64,000 nt of DNA from Paenibacillus senegalimassiliensis (GCF_001486585.1 NZ_LN909045.1:419368-483367); one strand, 5' to 3'. Positions 7,422 through 16,302 are shown, counted from the first letter of the stretch. Program-made: numbers and translations. Notes: a model not told the origin generated them from the letters alone.

Positions 7422-8066
7422 ATGAGATTCACAAATAAGCAAGGGATTGCCGTCGTCAGGGCGATCATTGAGGCGGTGTGTGCCCAGCGGGAGCTGCTTA
7501 GCCAGGTAGATGCTGCGGTAGGAGATGGAGATCATGGTGTCAATATGAGCCGCGGCTTCTCTCTGGCGGGCGAAGCACTGGATCAGCGGGAGGCCGACAT
7601 GAGTGAAGGTTTTCTTACCATTGCCAAAGTATTGATCGGCAAGATTGGAGGCTCCATGGGGCCGCTCTACGGCAGCTTCTTCCGGGGGCTGGCGGAGGCA
7701 TCCAAAGAGAAGGACGTGATTGATGCTGCGGTCATCGGAGAGATGGTAAGGAAGGGGTACGAAAGGCTTGCCCTGCTAACTGAGGCCAAGCCGGGGGATA
7801 AGACATTGATTGACGTGCTCGATCCAGCGGTAAGGGCCTACGAAGAGACTGCATTTGAGGGAGGAAATCTGGAGGTTTGTTTAACCCGGATGGTTAAAGC
7901 GGCAGAGACGGGGCTGGAGGCGACAAAGGGAATGGCCGCGCGTCTGGGCCGGGGCAGTCGTCTGGGAGACCGGGCCATCGGTCATCAGGATGCGGGCGCA
8001 ACCTCATGTTATATCATCTTGAAGGCACTGGCTGACAAGGCGCTCTTACTGGCCAAAACGGATTAA
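7422..8066 (+). CDS. dhaL: Dihydroxyacetone kinase ADP-binding subunit DhaL-like
   Basis: A 214-residue DhaL-type nucleotide subunit. VGDGDHGVNMSRG near residue 34 gives the Mg-ATP-binding aspartates, GGSMGPLYG near residue 78 is the conserved turn, and LGDRAIGHQDAGATS near the end is the second signature. It pairs with the DhaK encoded 13 bases downstream. No DhaM phosphotransfer subunit is present, so the pair either uses ATP directly, as free-standing DAK kinases do, or uses a DhaM from elsewhere. The true ketose substrate is open: the family also includes kinases for tetruloses. Confidence 0.88.
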   Translation: MRFTNKQGIAVVRAIIEAVCAQRELLSQVDAAVGDGDHGVNMSRGFSLAGEALDQREADMSEGFLTIAKVLIGKIGGSMGPLYGSFFRGLAEASKEKDVIDAAVIGEMVRKGYERLALLTEAKPGDKTLIDVLDPAVRAYEETAFEGGNLEVCLTRMVKAAETGLEATKGMAARLGRGSRLGDRAIGHQDAGATSCYIILKALADKALLLAKTD

Positions 8067-8079
8067 GGAGGGGAAGCTC

Positions 8080-9078
8080 TTGCAACGATTTGTCAACAAT
8101 CCTGACTTGATTGTAGACGACATGTTAAGAGGGTATGTCGATGCACATGGAGATACGGTGAAGCTGTCCTCCCGTAATGAGCGTGTCATTCAGCGGGTGG
8201 ATGCACCAGTGGCAGGTAAGGTGGGGATTGTCACCGGGGGAGGAAGCGGTCATGAGCCGGCATTTCTCGGTTATGTCGGTCAAGGACTGGTGGATGCAGC
8301 CGCAGTTGGGGAGGTGTTCGCCTCGCCGCCGGCGCAGTCATTTCTGGATGCCATGCTCGAGGTGGATTCCGGTCAAGGGGTAGCCTGCCTGTTCGGTAAT
8401 TACGCCGGTGACAATATGAATGTCAAGATGGCGGCTGAACTTGCAGAGGATGAAGGAATTACGGTCAAATACGTGACCGCAACTGATGATATTGCCTCGT
8501 CACCTCCAGAGACTCGCGAGAAGCGGCACGGCATTGCGGGCGGCTTGTTCATGTGGAAGGCGGGCGGAGCACGCGCGGCCATGGGCGGCTCCTTGGATGA
8601 GGTCATCGCTTCGGCACAGAAGGCTGTGGATAATACCCGAAGCATTTGTGTGGGACTTGGTTCATGTACCATCCCGGCGGTGGGCTCCCCGAATTTTACG
8701 ATTGAAGAGGGACAGATGGAATTTGGCATCGGGCATCATGGGGAGCCTGGCATTCGCGTGGTGCAACTGGGAACCGCAGATCAGATTGCCACGGAAATGA
8801 CGGAGGCGATCCTGCGAGACTTTAACTTCGATGGGCCCCAGGAAGTGGCTGTTATGTTATCCGGGCTGGGGGCAACCCCGCCGATGGAGCTGTACGTGCT
8901 CTACGGGAAGGTAGCAGACATCTTAAAGGGACAGGGTCACCAGATCCATCGGACCTTTGTGGGCAATTACGTGACCTCCCTGGATATGAATGGCGTCTCG
9001 CTAACGATTGTACGACTCGACCAAGAATTGAAGGAACTGTTGAACCATCCGGGGGAATGCCCTGCACTTACTTATTAA
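8080..9078 (+). CDS. dhaK: Dihydroxyacetone kinase substrate subunit DhaK-like
   Basis: A 332-residue DhaK fold. GGGSGHEP (H58), NYAGD (D111) and GIGHHGEPG (H220, the residue that in E. coli DhaK forms a covalent bond with the ketone) are all present. The segment after H58 reads AFLGYVG where classic DhaK has AHCGYIG, so a substrate-pocket histidine is replaced by phenylalanine, hinting at a different or larger ketose. The start is TTG behind AAGGAGGGGAAG. With DhaL it should phosphorylate a short ketose. Its place between a polyol-phosphate dehydrogenase and hexulose-phosphate enzymes is unusual. Confidence 0.88.
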   Translation: MQRFVNNPDLIVDDMLRGYVDAHGDTVKLSSRNERVIQRVDAPVAGKVGIVTGGGSGHEPAFLGYVGQGLVDAAAVGEVFASPPAQSFLDAMLEVDSGQGVACLFGNYAGDNMNVKMAAELAEDEGITVKYVTATDDIASSPPETREKRHGIAGGLFMWKAGGARAAMGGSLDEVIASAQKAVDNTRSICVGLGSCTIPAVGSPNFTIEEGQMEFGIGHHGEPGIRVVQLGTADQIATEMTEAILRDFNFDGPQEVAVMLSGLGATPPMELYVLYGKVADILKGQGHQIHRTFVGNYVTSLDMNGVSLTIVRLDQELKELLNHPGECPALTY

Positions 9079-9108
9079 CTGATCACACCACGGAGAGGAG
9101 AACGGAAG

Positions 9109-9744
9109 ATGAAGCTGCAACTGGCATTGGATGAATTGAACCTGGAGGATGCGCTGGCATTTGCCGAGAAGCTGGAAAGTTATGTGGACATCATTGAGAT
9201 CGGAACTCCGTTTGTCATTGCCGAGGGAATGAATGCGGTCAAGACGTTCAAGGAGCGCTTCCCGGACAAAGAGATTTTATCCGACGAGAAAATTATGGAT
9301 GGCGGGTTCTTCGAGTCCAAGCTGGCATTTGACGCCGGGGCGGAATATGTTACGGCGCTGGGTGTGACGGATGCGCTGACAATTAAGGCTTGTCTTAAGG
9401 CAGCCGATGAATTCAACAAGCAGTTAGTTGTCGATATGATCTGTGTGGACAATTTACCGGAGAAGATTCGCGAATTGGAGGAACTGGGCGTTCATGTACT
9501 GGCCGTCCATACTGGGGCTGACCAGCAAGCGGCTGGCCGACAGCCGATCGATGATTTGAAGGTGATGAAGGAACATGCCAAATCGGCTAAAATTGCCGTG
9601 GCTGGTGGAATTAACAGCAGCACTATCGACAAGTATGTGGCACTTGCGCCGGACATCATTATTGTCGGGACGGGCTTGACCCATGCGGAGGACCCGGTGA
9701 AGGAAGCGCGTTTGATCAAGGAAGCAATGGCGCGGAAAGCCTAA
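9109..9744 (+). CDS. hxlA: 3-hexulose-6-phosphate synthase-like (OMPDC superfamily)
   Basis: A 211-residue beta/alpha barrel. Family chemistry is reversible aldol joining of formaldehyde and ribulose 5-phosphate to D-arabino-3-hexulose 6-phosphate. The barrel signatures are EIGTPFVIAEG (about 30-40), the D-x-K-x-x-D catalytic motif (D59, K61, D64), VHTG and GGINSST near the C-terminus. In known HxlA the motif reads DLKIMDAG; here it is DEKIMDGG, with Glu60 and Gly65 substitutions. VHTGADQQAAG has a synthase-like start and an end that recalls keto-gulonate-phosphate decarboxylases. Function as a synthase or aldolase is likely from its partner HxlB, but an altered substrate is possible. Confidence 0.82.
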   Translation: MKLQLALDELNLEDALAFAEKLESYVDIIEIGTPFVIAEGMNAVKTFKERFPDKEILSDEKIMDGGFFESKLAFDAGAEYVTALGVTDALTIKACLKAADEFNKQLVVDMICVDNLPEKIRELEELGVHVLAVHTGADQQAAGRQPIDDLKVMKEHAKSAKIAVAGGINSSTIDKYVALAPDIIIVGTGLTHAEDPVKEARLIKEAMARKA

Positions 9745-9757
9745 GGGGGGAAAGGGT

Positions 9758-10321
9758 ATGAAACCTTGCAATAATTTGTTGGCCATATTAACTGAGCTTT
9801 CAGAAGATGCAATGTTGGTGGATGGTGAGCAGGTGGAGGCCGTCAAGAAGCTGATTATCGGAGCCCGGCGAGTATTTGTGGCCGGAGCGGGACGATCCGG
9901 CTTTGCCGCGCGGGGCTTTGCTAACCGGCTTATGCATTTGGGGTATAGCTCGTACTTTGTGGGCGAGCCTACCACGCCATCCATTGGAAAGGGTGATTTA
10001 CTAGTTATCGGCTCAGGTTCGGGAGAGACAGCCAGCCTGAAGGCTATGGCGCAGAAGGCGCTGGAACAAGGGGCTACGCTAGCCACCTTGACCATCTTTC
10101 CCGGCAACACCATCGGCTCGTTGGCCTCGGCTTGCATTCGTATCCCCGGGGTTACCTCCAAGGTAGAGAAGGAAGGCGGAAAAGCGGCATCAATTCAGAC
10201 GAAGGGTTCTTCCTTCGAGCAGCTAAGCTGGTTAATTTACGATAGCATCATTATTGATCTCAAGCGGGAGACGGGGCAGTCGGACGAGGACATGTTCGCC
10301 CGTCACGCTAATTTGGAATAA
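9758..10321 (+). CDS. hxlB: 6-phospho-3-hexuloisomerase
   Basis: A 187-residue SIS-domain sugar-phosphate isomerase. FVAGAGRSGFAARGFANRL, the IGSGSGETASL phosphate loop and the C-terminal FARHANLE end closely match Bacillus HxlB, which converts D-arabino-3-hexulose 6-phosphate to fructose 6-phosphate. The AAGGGGGG site and 13-base gap couple it to hxlA. It is the last gene before a strong terminator. No HxlR-type formaldehyde regulator is adjacent; the control elements are GntR- and CcpA-like, so it is likely a catabolic enzyme here. Confidence 0.9.
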   Translation: MKPCNNLLAILTELSEDAMLVDGEQVEAVKKLIIGARRVFVAGAGRSGFAARGFANRLMHLGYSSYFVGEPTTPSIGKGDLLVIGSGSGETASLKAMAQKALEQGATLATLTIFPGNTIGSLASACIRIPGVTSKVEKEGGKAASIQTKGSSFEQLSWLIYDSIIIDLKRETGQSDEDMFARHANLE

Positions 10322-10340
10322 GCAATGTGATTGAATTTGA

Positions 10341-10408
10341 AAACAGCAAGCGTTCGGGGAGCCCGCCCGTATTGATGGGCCAGCCCCTAAGCGCTTGCTG
10401 TTTATTGT
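10341..10408 (+). terminator. Terminator of the PTS/hexulose operon, possibly bidirectional
   Basis: A 12-bp perfect stem (10341-10352 and 10392-10403) with A-rich and T-rich flanks lies between the operon and the convergent protease gene, so it may serve both. Confidence 0.8.
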
Positions 10409-10430
10409 TGTGACTCAGTTCTCTCGCAAA

Positions 10431-13400
10431 TTAGCGAATTACAATTCTATGCGTGGTGCTGCTCTCCGCACCAGCGTCATCCGTGACGGTTAAGGCTACG
10501 GTATAAGCTCCTGTGGTGGCAAAGCGGTGGGTCACCTTGGGTCCGAGCTTCTGCTCGCCATCGCTGAAGGTCCAGCTATAGCGAACGATTCGGCCATCAG
10601 GGTCCGAGGAACCGCTGCCGTCGAACTCAACCACTTGGTTCCTGGCTGCTCGGTCCGCCGCGCCGATAATGGCGGATGGCGTTACGTTGTCACCGGGTCC
10701 TGGCGGCTCGCCGGGACCTTCTCCCGGACCTTCGTCAGGAGCGCTGACGAAGAGACGTCCCGGGGTTTGGAAATCGCCCTGATTGCCAGCGGCGTCGCGC
10801 ACGCTAATGACGATCAGTCCCCCTTCAAGTATCAGTGAAGCGGGCGTGGTGTAAGTTCCTTCATAGTGTCCTGGCGTAGTCTCGGTAAGCGGGATACCCC
10901 GTCCGCTTCCGCTAAGTGACAGCGGCAGTTCAATGCGGAAGGAGGCATCCAGCCCCGGTACGCTGTCGAAGGAGACGGCCAGCGCTTCTCCGGCGGTCAG
11001 ATGCACATCTTCTGCAGGGGATAAGTTCGTAATCTCCGGCAGAGCCACATCTACATAAACCGACCGGGTTACCGTCGTCGTGTTGCCTGCTTCGTCTGTC
11101 GCGGTAATCGTAATGATATTCTCTCCGGCATCAATCAGCAGCCGGTAGGCGAAGGAACCGCTGCCTTCAACCGGAACCTCTTGGCCGTTAACCGTCAAGC
11201 CGCTGAGGAAGTCATCTAATGCGGAGCCGGTTACATTCAGTACCTCCGAGTTGGTCCGGAAGCCATCGGTTGGAGAGATGACATCCAGTTCCGGTGCGGC
11301 GGTATCCAATGTGACGGTAATCGGTAGCGAGCGGTCAGTGGTCTTTCCGTTCACTACGATCTCGGCAGATAGCTCGTTAGCCCCGTCGTGCAATTGGATC
11401 GGAACGCTGAATTCACCATTCTCAACGATTGCCTCTCCAGCTAATTCAGTACCATTGTAGAGCTTGACATCTGCTCCGGCTGCCGGTGAAGTTCCAGTTA
11501 CCGTAACGGAAGCTTGATTGGTGAATGAATCGGCCTCCGGTGAGGTAATGACAGGGGCATTGACCGGATAGCGGACGATGGCCCGGATCATGTAGTTACC
11601 ACTATCTTCTTCGGCCAGGCTCCAGGTGCCGCTGACGCGTTGCCAACTGCGAAGAGCATTAGGTCCGGTCTCGTCAGCAGCCAGTCCCGGTGCACTTGTT
11701 CCAGCCAAGGTCTGAATATAGACGATGTAGAAGTCGCCCTCTACCGTGACTGGCTCCGGCAGTTCCAACACGGTCCATTGGTCGTTCCGCAATGCTGTGG
11801 CATCGAACGGTCCGGCCAGTTGCCGTCCCGGGGAGCCTTGCGGACCCGAAGCATCAAATACAGCATATTGGAAGGCCGTTCCGCCCGGGATAGGCCATTC
11901 CGTATTCCAGAAGCGGATGGATGCACCCGTTACTTGGGCTGTATCATATTCCGGGGTCATGCGCACGGCCCAGGCATTGCCTGCTGCGTTGAAGGCCCAG
12001 GCATTCTCCGCCGTACCGTCATCATAGGCGATCTCGCCCGGGAAGCCGATAAATGGCTTCAGGGTTAACGAGCCATCCACTGTCTCATGCGGAGGTACGG
12101 TTAATGACAGGGTGTCGCCATAATAGTCAGCAGCGGTCACCGACAATGTATAGGTGCCTTCCAGCACTTCCAGTGAGAAGCTGCCATCTTGTCCTGTGGT
12201 TTGCGGCGGAATTGCAGCATCCTCAAGGACTAGCACGGTAGCGCCGGAGATCGGCTCACCACTACGCTCGTCGGTGATCGTCCCGATAATTTGTCCCTTC
12301 GGAATAGCCTCTAGGTTAAAGTTGACTCTTGCATTCACCTGATCGGCAATCGTCACCGTATGGGTCTGTGGATAATAGCCATAGGCTTCTGCCTTCAGTG
12401 AGAAGTCGCCAGCCACGTGATTCAGGCTGTAGCGTCCGGTAGCGGAATCGGTCTTGACCGAACGTCCTGTCTCCAGCACGGTTACCGTTGCACTGGCTGG
12501 AAGGCTGCTCAGCCCAGACTCGCGGGCTTGCTCTGCTTGCTTCACGGCTTGCTCGTATTCACTCTTGTCAGTCCGTGTCAGCTTGTAGGCTGGACTGCCC
12601 TTCTCGGCCTTATCTTTCTTCCCGGCCTCAAGCGGCTCGGCAAGAATATCCTGGGTGATGCGGCTTGCCGGTGTAATTGCGCTCAGCACCTGGAAGTTAT
12701 CAATATACCAGCCCGCCTTGACTACACTGCCGTCCGTCTTCAGACGGAAGCGGAGTTTGACGGTATCACCGATATAATCGTCCAGACTGTAATAAGCAGG
12801 GGCCCAGGCTTTGCCCGTTGTGCTGTGGGAGAAGCGGCCCAACTCATTCCAGGACTGCCCATCATCGCTAGTAATCTCGACATAGCCAAAATCGTAATTG
12901 CTTTCAATTTCGAACCAATGGTCAAACAATAAGGTCACATGCTCTTCAGCACCAAGATCAATAGCTGGAGAGACCAGCGAGTAATCGGCACTGTTCTCGT
13001 AGGTGCTATCGAGGTCAGTAGCCCATACGTTAGGAGGGGAGACGGCGCTGGTTGGACCGGGCGCGACAGGAACACCACGTTCCCATTCATCACGGGTTCC
13101 CGCGTGTGTCCAGCCATTATCATCGCTGCCATCAAACGGATCGCTGAATATAATTGCGGGCCGCTCAATGGTTAACTCGACCTCGCCTGATTTCTCACTT
13201 TCATTGCCACTGTAGTCCGTGGCGGTGACCGCATAATAATAAGTCGCGTCCGTCTCGGTAGTCGTATCGGTATACGTAGTGCTCTCCGTCGATCCGACCA
13301 CCTCATATCCGGAGCCGGATGTTACGGAGCGGTATACCGTATACAGCTTCACATCTTCATCTTCGGAAGGAGACCAGGACAACTCCGCGCTGCCGCTGAA

Positions 13401-15857
13401 GTTCACGGAACCGCTCAATTCGGAAGGAGCCGCAGGAGCAACCTCATCCGGGGCTTGCACCGTTAGATCATCCAGATACCAGCCTGCTCTCTGGACGGAA
13501 GTATCGCTGGTAAAGCCAAATTGAAGATAGACTTGCTCGCCTGCGTATTCGCGAAGGTCGACGAATTGCGTCTTCCAACCGCCGCTTGTTCCTGTGTATT
13601 CAGCTAACGGAACAAAAGCATAGTCCGATTGGAAGGAAGCGATATACAAGGTGCCGAAGTCGCGTCCCTGCTCCAGATCATACCAGTGCTTGAAGGATAG
13701 CAGGGCACCTTCCGGGCTATCGGTCAAATCGATCGGCGGTGCGAGCAGGTAGGAATTCGCCCCGGCCGTGTAGGTGCCACTCAGGTTGGTGGCATATACC
13801 TTCTCTCCCGAATAGGCGCTTCCCGGACCGCTGACCGGCGGGCCCCAAGCCCATGTATTTCCGGTGCCTCCACTGGTAAAGCCCAGCACATCTGCTTCAA
13901 AATCCTGGACATACCCTGGGGTGATACCCGCCGATACGGTGACGGTGTAAGCTTCACTATCAAAGCCATTATTGCCGTAATCGTTCACGCGGATGTAATA
14001 TTCCAGACCACTGCTGCCCAGCAGGAAGGACGGCACGGTGGCTTTATATTGTCCATCCTTCTCGTTGCCCGAGACCCGAACGGCCGGAATATATAAATAA
14101 TGGCTGGTCCCTGCTTCTCTGGCGTAAAATTCTACCGATGTCACGGCAACGTTATCGCTGACGCGTGCTGACAACGGAACATCGAAGCCTTCGTAGACCA
14201 GTGTCGGCGGAGTATGTTCCAGCACAGGCTCCTCCAGATCATCGCCACCGACAACCACGCGGCCCGATACCGTTCCGACGCCTTGCAGCACGGAGCCGAC
14301 CGCATCGAGGGCATTAACGATGCCGTGTCCGTAGCCGTTGTTCGGAATTTGTGTGTATTGGCTGTCCGTACGCGGCACTGCCGTACTGGTGATGATGTCC
14401 TCCAACTGATCCACGGTCAGGGAGTGGTTGGCTTGCAGCAATAAGGCAGCAATGGCGGTGGTATGTGGTCCCGCCATGGAAGTACCGTTCCAGCCGCCTT
14501 CGTAACCACCGCCGGGAATGGAGGAACGGATGTTAACGCCGGGAGCGGCTACCTCAGGCTTTACTTCTCCGTAAGGGGAAGGCCCCAGCAGGGAGAAGCT
14601 GGCCAAGTTGCCATTGATGTCCGTTGCCCCTGTAGCGAAGGCTTCGGGATAGTTGGCGGGGTTGGCTACTGAGCCAGGACCACCGGGATTGTTGAGGTTG
14701 ACATTGCCCGCCGAGAATTCGGGGAAGATTTGCGCATCGCGCCATGCCTGGACAATAGGGCGATACCATTCGTCAACGCCGGGACCGCCGCCCCAGGAGT
14801 TGTTGACGACGTCGGGAGCTAACTCGGGATGCAGATTGCCTTCAGCATCGACCGGAGCCAGCAGCCATTGTCCACCGTCAAGAATGATGGCGTCCGTGGT
14901 GCTTGGATTGAAGATACGCACGGCAATCCATTTTGCTCCGGGGGCAACTCCGATCTGATTGGAGCCATCGGCTTCTGCTCCGACCATGGTCCCCATCGTA
15001 TGCGTGCCGTGGCCATCCGTATCCGCGGGCAAGGACGCGCCGCTATGCGGATCGTACCAGTTCAGCTCGGGATCGACGATGTTGCCGGAAGCGTCGAAGC
15101 CACGCCACTTGCTTTGCAACGCCGGATGGGTGTATTCCACCCCGGTATCCAGATTGGCTACGACAATACCGGTTCCGTCGATGCCCATATCCCATACCTG
15201 AGGGGCTCCGACCTGATCGATATTCCATTCGATACTGGCCGGGCTCTGCACTGCCGGAGTGGCATTGGCCGCTTCCTTCACCTTGGAGGCAACAGCGTCC
15301 GGTGCAGATTTATCAATTTCTACCTTCTGTAGGTAGCGTTCTTCATTGGGTAAGACCTTCTCCACTTCCGGGAAGAGGGCGATTTGCTCCAGCACCTCTT
15401 TGGTGCTTGTCACAGCGATTGCATTTACGATAAAGTAGCTTTTGTACTCCTTCACCTCGCCAGCTTGCTGGGCTTTTTGCAGATAGCTCTCGATCCCCTG
15501 TTGGGTACGGGAAGCGGTGGCCCGCAGTGCGCTGACAACGGAGCTTCTGGCGGACAGCTTGGCTGCCGAAGGCGTGGCCTTCTCCAACTGTGCCTTCTGC
15601 AACGCCTGCTTGGCGACGGTGGTCGTATCGGTTTGTTCCTTGAATTTTACGAGATAAGTCACATAATCATCTTGCTTGAACAGGGTTTGCAGTTTGTTAT
15701 CAATTTTGGCTTCGGCAATTTCAGGAGCATTTGCTTTCAGGTTGATTTGGCCCGCAGCGCCGGTGCTTTCGGCATAAGTCGAGGGAAGAAAGGTAAGCAC
15801 AAGAAGGACCGACATACCGAGTGAGAAAGATTTGCGGAATTTTCTGAATTTAAACAA
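10431..15857 (-). CDS. Giant secreted S8 subtilase, bacillopeptidase F-like
   Basis: About 1,808 residues. Counting from the upstream GTG at 15866, a signal peptide ends near residue 33, an inhibitor-I9 propeptide spans about 60-180, and the subtilase domain about 210-520 has the triad D240 (NLDTG), H286 (DGHGTH) and S463 (NGTSMAGP) plus oxyanion N388. The region around the catalytic domain reads like Bacillus bacillopeptidase F. Beyond it lie two jelly-roll 'anchor J' modules separated by a fibronectin III domain, two carboxypeptidase-regulatory-like repeats, Ig-like repeats and a C-terminal PKD domain (FDGSGSSDPDGRI). No SLH or LPXTG anchor is seen. The AAAGGAA site abuts the GTG but is ideally spaced for the TTG at 15857, so that start is chosen. 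It degrades extracellular protein. Confidence 0.93.
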   Translation of the reverse strand: MFKFRKFRKSFSLGMSVLLVLTFLPSTYAESTGAAGQINLKANAPEIAEAKIDNKLQTLFKQDDYVTYLVKFKEQTDTTTVAKQALQKAQLEKATPSAAKLSARSSVVSALRATASRTQQGIESYLQKAQQAGEVKEYKSYFIVNAIAVTSTKEVLEQIALFPEVEKVLPNEERYLQKVEIDKSAPDAVASKVKEAANATPAVQSPASIEWNIDQVGAPQVWDMGIDGTGIVVANLDTGVEYTHPALQSKWRGFDASGNIVDPELNWYDPHSGASLPADTDGHGTHTMGTMVGAEADGSNQIGVAPGAKWIAVRIFNPSTTDAIILDGGQWLLAPVDAEGNLHPELAPDVVNNSWGGGPGVDEWYRPIVQAWRDAQIFPEFSAGNVNLNNPGGPGSVANPANYPEAFATGATDINGNLASFSLLGPSPYGEVKPEVAAPGVNIRSSIPGGGYEGGWNGTSMAGPHTTAIAALLLQANHSLTVDQLEDIITSTAVPRTDSQYTQIPNNGYGHGIVNALDAVGSVLQGVGTVSGRVVVGGDDLEEPVLEHTPPTLVYEGFDVPLSARVSDNVAVTSVEFYAREAGTSHYLYIPAVRVSGNEKDGQYKATVPSFLLGSSGLEYYIRVNDYGNNGFDSEAYTVTVSAGITPGYVQDFEADVLGFTSGGTGNTWAWGPPVSGPGSAYSGEKVYATNLSGTYTAGANSYLLAPPIDLTDSPEGALLSFKHWYDLEQGRDFGTLYIASFQSDYAFVPLAEYTGTSGGWKTQFVDLREYAGEQVYLQFGFTSDTSVQRAGWYLDDLTVQAPDEVAPAAPSELSGSVNFSGSAELSWSPSEDEDVKLYTVYRSVTSGSGYEVVGSTESTTYTDTTTETDATYYYAVTATDYSGNESEKSGEVELTIERPAIIFSDPFDGSDDNGWTHAGTRDEWERGVPVAPGPTSAVSPPNVWATDLDSTYENSADYSLVSPAIDLGAEEHVTLLFDHWFEIESNYDFGYVEITSDDGQSWNELGRFSHSTTGKAWAPAYYSLDDYIGDTVKLRFRLKTDGSVVKAGWYIDNFQVLSAITPASRITQDILAEPLEAGKKDKAEKGSPAYKLTRTDKSEYEQAVKQAEQARESGLSSLPASATVTVLETGRSVKTDSATGRYSLNHVAGDFSLKAEAYGYYPQTHTVTIADQVNARVNFNLEAIPKGQIIGTITDERSGEPISGATVLVLEDAAIPPQTTGQDGSFSLEVLEGTYTLSVTAADYYGDTLSLTVPPHETVDGSLTLKPFIGFPGEIAYDDGTAENAWAFNAAGNAWAVRMTPEYDTAQVTGASIRFWNTEWPIPGGTAFQYAVFDASGPQGSPGRQLAGPFDATALRNDQWTVLELPEPVTVEGDFYIVYIQTLAGTSAPGLAADETGPNALRSWQRVSGTWSLAEEDSGNYMIRAIVRYPVNAPVITSPEADSFTNQASVTVTGTSPAAGADVKLYNGTELAGEAIVENGEFSVPIQLHDGANELSAEIVVNGKTTDRSLPITVTLDTAAPELDVISPTDGFRTNSEVLNVTGSALDDFLSGLTVNGQEVPVEGSGSFAYRLLIDAGENIITITATDEAGNTTTVTRSVYVDVALPEITNLSPAEDVHLTAGEALAVSFDSVPGLDASFRIELPLSLSGSGRGIPLTETTPGHYEGTYTTPASLILEGGLIVISVRDAAGNQGDFQTPGRLFVSAPDEGPGEGPGEPPGPGDNVTPSAIIGAADRAARNQVVEFDGSGSSDPDGRIVRYSWTFSDGEQKLGPKVTHRFATTGAYTVALTVTDDAGAESSTTHRIVIR

Positions 15858-16125
15858 CTTTTCCACTTCCTTTACTTGGTTTTGTGCTTGGACATGTTCT
15901 GACGGTCCATCAAGTTGCGGACTTGTTTGGACTTTACTTGGTGTGGGCTAACGACGTGAGGGGCAGTGAAGCAGACAGTATGGTTTTCTTCTTTTCGATC
16001 ACCTCCTTAAATCTAGAGTAAGTGATTCGATTTGCCATAGTCTGGGTGTGAAGGGAGTCTGACATGAAATGAACTTGAAATTACCTGTTTTTATAAAATG
16101 AGGTAGAAATCGAGGTGTTAGAGCT
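15858..16125 (-). promoter_or_regulatory. Long protease leader with an orphan Shine-Dalgarno
   Basis: About 260 bases separate the predicted protease promoter from its start codon. On the minus strand, 15997-16008 carries AAGGAGGTGATC, a full 12-base complement of the 16S rRNA 3' end, yet no ATG, GTG or TTG follows at a usable distance. A 34-codon minus-strand frame from about 16036 to 15932 runs through it. ACCAAGTAAAG occurs twice near the end of the leader. This could be a ribosome standby or attenuation leader. Confidence 0.4.
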
Positions 16126-16154
16126 AGTATATATCTGTAAAATCAAGGTTACAA
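16126..16154 (-). promoter_or_regulatory. Promoter of the protease gene
   Basis: On the minus strand, TTGTAA (16154-16149), a 17-bp spacer and TATACT (16131-16126). The -10 matches 5 of 6. Confidence 0.55.
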
Positions 16155-16247
16155 GTAGTAATTTATGAAAAATATACATTTTTTCTCATATAAATAGGAA
16201 TATTTTACTAGGTTTTCGTGAATTTCCGTAAATGTGTGTTAGCTATC

Positions 16248-16276
16248 TTGACATTTGTTGTTTTACACTTTAGATT
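16248..16276 (+). promoter_or_regulatory. Promoter of the glycine-riboswitch transcript
   Basis: Consensus TTGACA at 16248, a 17-bp spacer, TAGATT at 16271; the riboswitch begins about 25 bases later. Confidence 0.65.
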
Positions 16277-16302
16277 TGGTTATAACAGGATATTGCGGAT
16301 GA

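Noticed and set aside
14829..15433. Two plus-strand frames of about 165 codons
   Set aside because: They are shadows of the protease propeptide and catalytic region on the other strand; GC-rich codons keep several frames open.
15991..16010. Possible 16S rRNA 3'-end fragment (GATCACCTCCTT)
   Set aside because: Only the 12 bases complementary to a Shine-Dalgarno site match; the upstream rRNA sequence is absent, so it is read as an orphan ribosome binding site on the other strand.
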